NCBI GenBank assembly: GCA_964034945.1
Contig: OZ035963.1
Coordinates: forward strand, 63,145,682-63,209,681
Direction of reading: 5' to 3'
Length of the DNA: 64,000 nucleotides
Source of the DNA: Chrysopilus asiliformis
Lineage: Eukaryota > Arthropoda > Insecta > Diptera > Rhagionidae
Under the pieces are notes generated by a model, which saw nothing but the letters and a program-made list of their open reading frames with translations, did no database searches and was not told where the DNA came from. Numbering within the stretch: position 1 is the first letter of the stretch; each line of letters begins with the position of its first letter. Shown in pieces: positions 44,912-56,002 of this stretch. A program made the translations under genes and the position numbers.

Positions 44912-47900
44912 CTGGAAATATGTCAACATTTACTTTTAATTGCGGTAATTTTGTTTATGTGGAATTGTGTTGATGGATTACGTTCTTGTTTGACGATTGG
45001 TAATTTCTTTTCTATTTTAGGTGTTATTTTGTTTAGGAATTACACATTTGTTTGCTAAACAAACGCTGTTTAATCTCTCTATTAAGTAATGATGACTTTT
45101 TGATCGGATTTTTTTTAAAGAAATGTGCATGGATTTACCTTCAAATATTTTTAGTTTTTGCATATGATGAAAACTTAATACGCTTTTAATGTTCCGATTT
45201 CATTTATGGTATTTTTGAAGAGAAGGTTTCATTGATTTTAGGAAAAATTATTTATTAATGGCATAATTTTGGCAGCTTTCATAACAGAATCAAATAAGTG
45301 CAATTTAATTGAAATTATGAAATATTATTGTAATATAACTTCGAATATTATATCACAGTACGTAAACGAAAAACAAACTTACATGGATTTTACTTTCAAA
45401 ATAACTTTTGTAATGTACATAGGTAGGTTAGATATTTTTCACTTTTTCAGTTTTTTTTCTAATTTTTAGGGAAAAATGTTTAAGCGCAATCAAATGTTCA
45501 TAACAAAAAGAACCTATCATACCAATATATAAAAATGAGTTGGTGTCTGCCTGTCTGTCTCTCTGTCTCTCTGTCTGTCTGTTCCTATTTCACGCAAAAA
45601 CGGCTGAACCGATTGACTTGAAATTTGGCATGAGTATCTGTGGTGGTTCTGGTTCCAACATAGGAATAAGGAAAAGTAGCGCAAGGGATGGAGGGAGTAA
45701 GGGGGAGGGGGTAAAATGAATTCGAAACTTAGTTTTTGCGCTATGTTACTCTTTCGCGGGGAAACTACTGAACCGATTGGCCTGAAATTTGCCATAGATG
45801 TTCGTCGGGGGTCCAGCCCGAACATAGACCCATTAAAAAGTAGCCCGAGAGGTGGGGGAGTAAGGGGAGGGGGTAAAGTGATCTCGAAACTTAGCTCTTC
45901 ATCTGTTACCCTTTCACGGGGAAACTACCGAGCCGATTGGCCTGAAGTTTAGCTCCAACATAGACCATAAAAAAAAAAATTTGAAAAAACTTAACCCGGC
46001 AACGACGGGTATGCAGGCTAGTTAACAAATAAAAATTAGTTAGAAAAGGGATTTAAAAGGTTTTTAAAATTTTACGGGAATCCCAATAAATTTTACTCGG
46101 AATCACAGTAAAAATTAGTGTTATTCTTGTTCGTTCCAATTTTCCAGTATTAGAACTTTACTGGGGAAATGATGCAATATTGACTGGAAGGAACAGGAAG
46201 TCGTCGTTACTGAAATAGAGCAGTAAAATTTACTGTAATTTATCGTGGTTGCTGTTTTACTAGCTTTCCAGTAAAATCTGGTTTCGAGTGTAAAATCTAG
46301 TTTCTACTTGGTTTTTATTCTGAAAAAACAATAAATGCAAAAAGTTTTCTATGTCAAAAATAGCATTATATTGTATAAAATAATTCCGCGTGGATTATTT
46401 AATTTCCGCATCTATTAACCCTCATACTGTCCTTAAGAAAAATAACGTATGATGTCTTCGTGGGTCAAGAATGACCCATTATGACCCATTTATGACCCAT
46501 TAAGACTACAGTGCTCTTCAATGGATTAAAATATGAACAAATCAAAAGAAATTTGTACACAGAGCCTACACCATACAAACATTGTTCATGTAGTTGAGAA
46601 GATACTTTTAATTAAAATCGAATTTGGGTCAGAAATGACCCGAGGACAGTATGAGGGTTAACAAAATTAAATAACTAAGCTGTAAAAATTGGGGTAATTT
46701 TCCCCCTGCAAACTATAACTTGCAAAGTTTTCTGTGTGGACAGAAAATTATAAAATAATATTTTGTGAAAATGAACCATAAACCGAATAGTTAATCCATA
46801 TAAATATAATCCATTTCAAGTTGTTACTTTAATTTACAGGTTTTCATTTTCATAATATTTACGATCACCAATGCGTTACATAATTCTAATGATTCGCATG
46901 TTATTCGATTCGAATTGGAAATCTTCCTTGAAAATCTGCACAGATCGACATAATTCTAAAAAAAAAAAAAATAAACTCTACGAAGAGATGAGAGATTCAC
47001 TCTCGCAATCAACGGATGAATATCGAAAGTAGTTAATCAAGTTTCGCGAGCAACGCATAAAATATATGTAAAATGTTTTGGTATCATCTTGCAATAGCAT
47101 AGCATAACAAACATAATTCGACACCTGACATTATTTCACTTGTTCCGCTAATTTACCTGTCATTGTTGATAACAAGTTGCGACGAATATTTGGAATTATG
47201 TCAAACCATATTGCAATTATGTGAAAAGTGCTCGACACTTTTTGTTTAATTACCATCAGCCAATTTTTCTTAAGTAGCGGAATAACGAAGTTTATGCGTT
47301 AAGAAATTGAAATTTTTATTGAAATCGCCATTAGGTTACTTGAATACGGTTGAATAATGTTCGCAAAGAGTGGTAGTCAACAACATGTTTTGTGGCTGGC
47401 GAACGAGTGGAAAGGTAAATTCCAGGTAGATGAATGCCCGATGGATTCACTCTGAGGCGCTTCAATGGATCTGGTTTGATTTTTACTCGTACTTCAAGAA
47501 AGCGAAAGTTTCTTTCAAGATGTTGATCAGATGGTCATCGGATCAGACAATTGTGCATCGTTTGCCTTGCATTCGTTTTTTATATTTACTCGTATTATGA
47601 TTATTGGACTGTTATTATGTTTTGGTTGACTAGAATGACTCCGAATCGATTTTTAAAGGTGATACTTTTGTGTAATTTTTTTTTATCGATTCAAGGTGTT
47701 CGTCGTTCAACGGCATTTTGTCATAATGGAGACAGTTTGTTGTCAATGGCCTGTTCCGAGATGTGTCAAGGATGCAGGTGATATTTGGATAAAAATTTTG
47801 AAATTTGAAAAAATATCTTTAAGACAGTTATGCTTAGTTAAATATTCTACATTTCGAAAATTTTAATTTTAACCACAAACTGAGTTTATTTAAAAAAACA

Positions 47901-50900
47901 TTAGAAAAGCTACAATTGCCTACAATGGGAAATCGTCACATACTTTCTCGTGAAAAATCCATTTGTACGGGAGACGGGGGAAGGAGTTGTCTAACTGGAT
48001 TTTGATTCATGGATCAGTTGTTTAAAATCATATTCAAAACCCATTTTATCTTTATAAATTTTTCAACTCACCGATTTCGAAAAAAATGTGAAAAATTGTT
48101 TTGTTTATATTGGGTAGGGGGAAGGGACGCAACGAGGAATGTAACTATACAAAATTTCAAGTTTCTAGCTCAATCCATTCAAAAACTGTGGTGTTTACGG
48201 ACGGACAGACAGACGGATAGAAAAACGGGAAACCTTTTTCTGTCTGTCTTAAGGCTATAAGATATTCTCAAAGGCACCGCTCATATTTGACACTTAATTT
48301 TGCGAAATTAGTACAAAATTCATGTTAGACAACACAAAATTCCGAAATTTATACTTAAAATACGGGGAAGTATAAACGATTTCTGGAATATACAAAACAC
48401 ACTTGGACTAAGGATACCTGTAAATTGTAAATTACATTTTTTTTCGCTTGCGGTGTATTTTGTCAACGAATCTCTACCTAGGGTGCAATTGTATGAAAAA
48501 AAAATTTCGTTTTGAATCAATGATCGTTAAATAAATGTTTAAATAATATCCAATTTATTTATCAATTAGTGTTTATTCGAATATTAATACAAATGAACTA
48601 TTTTGACAACAGATTTAATGTTTATTGCCAAATTGTGAGATTTTTTGAGCCAAACGAACGAAAAAAAAAATCCACGCGCCAAAAGATGCAGAAATTATGA
48701 AAATGTTAAAAATTTTTATTGCTAAATTTCTCTTTTATGTCTTTTGATAAAACATCAATTTCATTACGATCATCAAATTTTAACCGATTGAATTACGTAC
48801 AAATGAAAAAAAAACAGTATTGATTCGTTTGTAATTTTGTTTTTAAACACCTTCGATGCAATACGTTTTTTGTATGTCGGTATATGAGAAACAAGTTTCA
48901 TAGCGTCGGTCGTCGCATTTCAACAGCATTTGTGATACTTTTGTTGTCTGTGGATTTTATTCTCATGCGATTTCGATATATTCGAACAACAAGATAATAA
49001 ATTTCAGTAATATTGATCGTTATTGGGTAATTTCAGGTGAATTTGTTCATTAACAGTTGTTAAAAGGTGAAAATTTCACTACACAAATCAAAAATTGTGA
49101 TGAAGACGAGTTGAGTTTGAAGTGAGGAAAAGTAAAAGTGGATATTTTTTAAATGGTTTTTATTTTAACTAAAAACGGAAATTGTAATAAATTTAGAATT
49201 TTAGCTGTTTTAAAAGTTGACGTAATTATGCAATAAATATTAAGTCATTATTCGTAATTGGACATTGAATATTTATATGTTTTGTTTTGACAAAACTTGA
49301 TCCGAAAGCATGCAAGGAATGTTCATTTTTATACCCTATATGATATATCATTTAGAAGTTTATTATACCGCTTGTAATTTATCGAACCAATCATAGGACA
49401 TAAAAATGAACTACACCAGGGTGTTAGGGATAGCAAAATATTTTGATTTTCGCATTTGCATCCGTCTGTCTGTACGTCCGTCTGTCCATCTCTCTGTCTG
49501 TCCGTCCGTCTGTCTGTCCGTCTGTCTATCCGTCTGTCTATTTGTCCGTCTGTCTATCCGTTTGTCTATTTGTCCGTCTGTACGTCCATCTGTACGTCCG
49601 TCTGTCCGTCTGTCCGTCTCTTGTCTATTCGTCCGTCTGTATGTCCGTCTATCTGTCCGTGAACACCATAACTTTCGAAAGGATTAAGCTAGAGACTTGA
49701 AATTTTGTACAGTTACGCCTCTCGAAAATGGCTACGGCTAGTTCTTGAACGGGCAAAATCGGGCCATACCTTCCGCATACAAACGAAACAGGTTTTTGCA
49801 ATTTTCTCGGAAACGATGAGTCCTATTGAAAAATTTATAAAGCTCAAACCTGTTTAGAATATGATTTTGCATAACTATTCCATACACTAAAATCTAATCG
49901 GAAATCCAAATTTATTTTATAACATTTTTATGTTATGGGTATTCATAGAATCTCGGAAATGTCTCGTAAACCGCGTAATTTTACCACCTCGTAAATTAAC
50001 TGTCAAAATTGGTATGGAAAATCTTTTACGCTACTCTCGTCAGTTTACGCCATGATTTTGGTGTGCAAACAACCACTTATGCCTGGAGCCCAATGAACGC
50101 AACGCGAACGCAGAAACTGTCACTTACAAGTTTGTTCCATAGAAATCATTTGAAGTGAGCACAGTGAACGCACCTACAACGCAAAAGTTTGCAAACTTCT
50201 AACTTTGCCGCAGAATTCTGCGTTGACAGTTCATAAAGTGAGGTTGGGGAAATGTCGTTCGAGGAAAAATTGATAGCTTTACTGCAATAACATACAAATA
50301 ACAAAGATAAAGACCAACAACGCAAATTATCGCTTCAAAATTATCTATTTTTGTAATTTTGCCAATTTTATACCACTTTATATTATGTCACTTGTACTAC
50401 TTCAAGAGATGCCATTGGGCTCTGCCGCTGAAATGTTGCGCTGCGTGACAGTTTCTGCGTTTTAGTTGCGTTCGCGTTGCGTTCATTGGGCTCCAGAGGT
50501 TAGAGTTACTAAATCGTCAATACGGAAATTTTGACAATAAGAATTTCTTTTGCGACATTTGTTCCAATATTTTAATTTATTGTAATTTTTCACTGATTCT
50601 CGGCATTTTTACAGATTATTTGAAAACAGCGTTCTGAAACCCACCGAGTGAAAAAAAAAGAAATACGCAATCGGTAATTTTATCTGGTTTCATGAATACC
50701 CATATTTTTTCTACAGTATTTTTAAACTAAAAAATCTGAAAATGTCTGCTTTCTGAAAGTATTCTGTCCTCGTTCAAAAGTCCAAATACAGTTAGTTCGT
50801 GTATTAATTTTCAACTATTTTCCATTTTGTAATAAAAACATTGGAAATTTCTATAATAACTGGAAGCAACTTATCTAAAGCCTCCACAATTTCACTACAC

Positions 50901-53900
50901 ATTTTCGCACGGTGATCTAAATTGTTAATCCGTTATGTAACTCCTGATGCAACCCATATAAACTCTACAAATAAAATAAATTAACCGCATAGAATTTATA
51001 TCGTCCACCACCGACATTTTAGCCAATTTATTTCAGTTGAAAGGGAATAACCCGATATAATTAAACTTTTTGATTGAATTTTGAAGCCTTTTCAAAAATT
51101 TCAACGTATGCGGATAGTAGGTAATATCTCAATAAATAACAGCAATTTCGAAATCCTATCAACAGCAATTGTTTCCTCTTGTCTGTCATGTTCGAATTAC
51201 GTCCACCGATCCGACATCTATTTAGATGATGACCACAAAAACAGACGAATCAATTCGCTAATGAGGACATTCAATCAATCGCTTCGCCGGGGTTTAAAGT
51301 ATCAGACACAAACGACAAAAAAAAACGTCCACTTCCGACACGTTTAATTGCCGGCCACTGTCTAAAGTCTGCTGTCTAAATGATAGCAATCTTAAATCAG
51401 TACAAAGACTGCTCCCAAAAGATACATATTTACATCGGATTTTTGTAGCAAAGTGATTCTCTAGTGTTTACAAAACTGAATTTAAAAGATTTCTACCTGA
51501 ATCTATCACAGATTGTAAGTCTCTGGAAAAAGAAATTTTAATTATTTCCAAACAAAAGACTCATCTTTCATTTATAAAAACGTCGGATGCTGCATAAACT
51601 CTCCATGGAGCCAAATAATGGAAAACTGCCTACGATTTGATCGAATCACCTTTTATTTTTTGTAAATTTATTAAAATATCAAATCAAGATGAAAAATAGT
51701 AAAATGAAAGTCATAATCATTCATGGAAGAGCGTTCAAACATATTAAATCAAAAATTATTCCTATTAAAAGGTGTTTTTGTGTAACGCTTACGAAGATAT
51801 GCGAATTTAAAACGAAATTGTGTAATCGGTCATTTATCAATCTTAAATTTATCTATTGAGGCTGAGATCAAATTGTTGAGGGGTGCTGCAGAGATCACAG
51901 AATGTTGGGAGACATTTTTGAATCTGAAATTATGGCTTTGAGTAAAATAAAAAAGCTTTCAATCTTGGCTTAAAGCATTGTCAAATTTGCATTTCAGCGA
52001 AGACTCAAACCAGTTGGATATATTCCTTGGTTGTCAATCTTTTTTTCGCGACTTGAGAAATAGCACTTTTCCTGCAATTGCATAAATAATTAGATATCAA
52101 GAAAAATGTTTTATTAAAAGCTTTTTAATATAAAGTATTTTAATAAAATTTTATAGCTTATCCTTCGAAATGACACTACGCAAATGCCTCGGTTTAATAT
52201 ATAGGTTTTTTTTTTGAAAGCTTTTGATTAGTAAATTGTGAGAAAATATTAAAAAATATCTTATGTGAACAGCACATGACTTTCTTATACACAATTTACG
52301 TTCCAGCGAAATTTGTAACCCGATGAATTAAATATCAGTTTACAAAAAAATGTGAGCTTTTCTACGAAATCTAAAATATCTCGATAACGGTAAAAACCAT
52401 CGATTTACAGAACTTTAATATCTTTAATTTTTTATTTTTTTAGACCACTCGTCTTTCAATGAAAATATCTCAATAACGCTAAAAAATAACGGTAAAAAAT
52501 AACGGATAATGGTGAAAGACTAAATTGTGGGGGATGCCAATCTCATTAGTCCGTATCATACAAACAATCTGCAAAAAACTGGTATTTTTCTAGAGAATCG
52601 TAAAAAACTGATTTTTTCTAAATAACGGTATATCTCGATACCGGTTTGAGATGTCTAGTCCTAGTGAAAGACAAAAGTGTAGGAAATTTTACTATCTTCA
52701 ACTTCTGTCATACATAAAACTACAGGAAAATGAGTGGTTTCGAAATAGATCACGAAAAACGAAATTGGAGTTTTTAAAAAGCCGCCATTTTGATTACTTT
52801 CGGTTAACGGATTTCCACAACAAGTTGAAAGGATGGTTCTATTCCTAGACCAAATTTCCCTATAAAATTTCATGGCTCTATCTAGTTTTTGAGAAATCTT
52901 GTACACAGTCTAACAGCAGAGCCGTATTAACAAGTTTGAGCGCCCTGGGCTAAATAAAATTTTGCACCCTTACATAGTTTTATTGTAAAAATCTTTCAAC
53001 ACTTACGGTCCCCTAGAGATCAATGGCACGTACTGAAGATAGTTTGTAACCCCTGGATGTTGCTGATGCTGATGTTGATAAACTTGTTGCTGTTCTTCTT
53101 CATCAACATGTTGCCCTGACTGCTGCTGTTCCCCGGACGAATCCGCAACATCTTGCGATTGCGGAGCATATTGGATGTCTTCGTCTTCTGAGTGATGGGC
53201 ATATTGAATGTCATTGGACAATGGTTGCAAATTAGTGGATTCTTGATCTTGACTTCTGCCCGCAGTTGGATGAATGTAGAATAGTTGTTGCAGAGGTTGA
53301 TGCGGGTGATTATGATGCTGGATGTGTTGATAGGAAGATGCGGTCGGCGTTATGGGCTTTACTAGTGATGGTCGACTGGGCGCTGAATAGGTCCGAGTGG
53401 ATTCGTGCACAGCTGGCGTCGTGTAGGCTAAAAAAAATCAGTGAGCATGAAATTAGTAATGACCTTGACAAACCAAGCCTAGGTAAACATAATGGGCGTC
53501 TGTGATTCACATTACCTTTCTGTCCGCTGTACTCATCTTCTTGTCGATGGTGCAGGTGATTTGGCCGTCCAGCGGTGACGTATTGAATCGTAGCTGGACC
53601 CGCTGGTGATGAAGAGCCATCATCGTGTTCGTCCACGTGCGACTGGTCGTATGGTTGAACTGTCGTTGGAGTGGCATAGATCACTCCTCCTGGACCTGAG
53701 ATTCCATGCGCTTCTGCGGCTGTTATTGAATTCTGTATGTGGAAGTTGTTGCCTGAATGGATGCCAGGCGGACGCAGGTGTTGAGTTTGTTGCGCTTCCA
53801 GGGTATCTTTGTCATTCGATCGTTGCTCACTGGCGATATTGTCATTTTCGATGTCTTCCAGATTGATTTTTCGAAGTTCTTGAGATCTGTGTGCACTTTG

Positions 53901-55951
53901 TATGCACGGAATCAAGCAAATCGTCATAAATATGTCCAGTCTCTAAAAAGTAGAAAATTTGGTCAAAAAAAATAAAATAAACGTATTTAGATATACATAA
54001 ACAAGCAGAATTTGTGTCAACTGTGACGTTAAGGTGCCGGTCCACATGAGAGTAAATGCCGGCGAGAACCTCTCGATAGCAGCTACTCTCAAATGGACAC
54101 GTCTCTGAGAGTCGCTCGCAGAAACTCGTAAACACTCGCGAGCTAGTTTCTGCGAGTTGTCAAAAGTGATTCTACTCTCTAGTGGACACGCTTCCACTGA
54201 ACTCTCGGAGAGTAACTCGCCAGATACGAACGGCGTTTGAATTTTGTGAGTCGCTGTCGACAACTCGCCAAAGCAATATGTCAAAAAAATCGAGATATTG
54301 GTCACCGGAGGAGCTCGCGATAGCAAACTCGCGGAAATTTACTTTCAAATGGACAACCTCATGCGAGTAACTCTCGAGAGTTTTTGAGAGTTACTCTCGT
54401 ATTTACTCTCATGTGGACCGGCAACTTTAGCGGTTGACATATATTCCTAGAATATATGTTAATCGTTTGCGACACGGATGATATAAATGCTCATTGGTAG
54501 ATAAAAGTTTTTGTAAAAAACACTATCGTTAAGCTCAGGCTTGCAATAAAGAATAACATATGAAAAACAATTTGACCGGTCCGTTAAAATAGGTAATTAT
54601 TTCATTTAAATAAATAGCACGAGATTACGACACATATGAAAAGTAAATGAAGCAACATTAATGTTTCAATTTATAAATAAAGCAACATTTAAAAAAAATT
54701 TCTCTCAATTTTTTTTTGCACAAAATATTTATTAAAAATTAAGCTCTAGTTAGACTATAAGGCCTTTTTGCACCTACAATTGTTAAAATATAAGTTCTAC
54801 TTAGATTACTTAATCACTAGTAAATCTGGTACTTCAATACTTTGGTTTTGGTGCAAAGGGCACTTAATCCATAGAAATTCTGCAACTTAGATCAAAATCA
54901 GTATTAATTTGATCGGTAGATGATTGTTTTAATTTGACATTTGGCCAATTGCTTTGTTTATTTGTCAAACAGAAATGTTTAAAATCATTGTAGTAATTAT
55001 TCTTCAAATGTATTTGTTCTACATAAATTCTACAAATGCTGCAACACCATTAAACGTGAGTTTTTTTTTGTAAATATTAATTACAGAATTTAATGAAAAA
55101 TATGAACATTTTCAGCTATGCGTAAACACAACCATTACTGGATATGAAGGAAAAATGCTGGATTCTTATGGATTCATAAATTATTCGATTGTTAAAAATC
55201 AATTTCTCGATCTTGATATAATGATTAAACGCACACTTAGTAATTTGATAATGAAATGTGACCTGGATGTGTATTCCGGCAAGAAAAAAATTCTCGGTTT
55301 CGGAAAAGATCTCGATATGTGCAAATTATCTGAGACTGTCTATTCGAATATTTTTCTAAAAACCCTCGTAGCGGAATTATTAGAAAAAACTAATATTACT
55401 GTCAAATGTCCAATACGGGAAAGCTTTTATGTTATTCGAAATTTAACATTACCACTCAATTCATTGACTAAGAATTTTATTGGAAAAAATATTAACGGAA
55501 CGGTTATTACAGGTAAAAAGTTTGATAATGGAACTGTTCTTAATTTTTCGTGGCAGACACTTTACATTCAGTTAAATAAATGCAAAAATCCTAAACAACA
55601 AATTATTAACAAAAATAATTGAAGTTACAATCTGCATCGATTAAAATATACGAATTTTACAATGAATTGTAATAACTCTGATTTTTTCAAGAACTATAAA
55701 TAAATGTAAATATTCGTTATGTTTTTTTTATCATTTTTACTGTTTATCGCAGATACACAATCTTTACATCAAAATATCTATCGAATATAAAAATATCCCC
55801 ACGTGCATGTAAAATTACAGGAAACTATAAAAATATTTAAAAAAAAAATTTCCCGCAAACGCCTCGCCGGGAAAGAAAATTCATAAAAATCGAAAAAAAA
55901 ATATTTTTTTTAAACGGCTTTAAATCATACTAATATATAAAAATGAGTTGG

Positions 55952-56002
<51 letters not shown>

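Noticed and set aside
49406..49700. Three overlapping frames rich in SVCLSVRLSV-type text
   Set aside because: Translation of a (GTCYGTCT)n microsatellite in all three frames.
51081..51347. 88-residue plus-strand frame with CLSCSNYV
   Set aside because: Tested as a second exon for the cysteine-rich peptide; the phase-2 join reads another frame with one cysteine and an early stop.
53020..53410. Starts at GTG codons for gene D exon 3 and gene C exon 2
   Set aside because: Both GTGs lie inside exons that begin at good acceptors with matching phase; they are internal valines.
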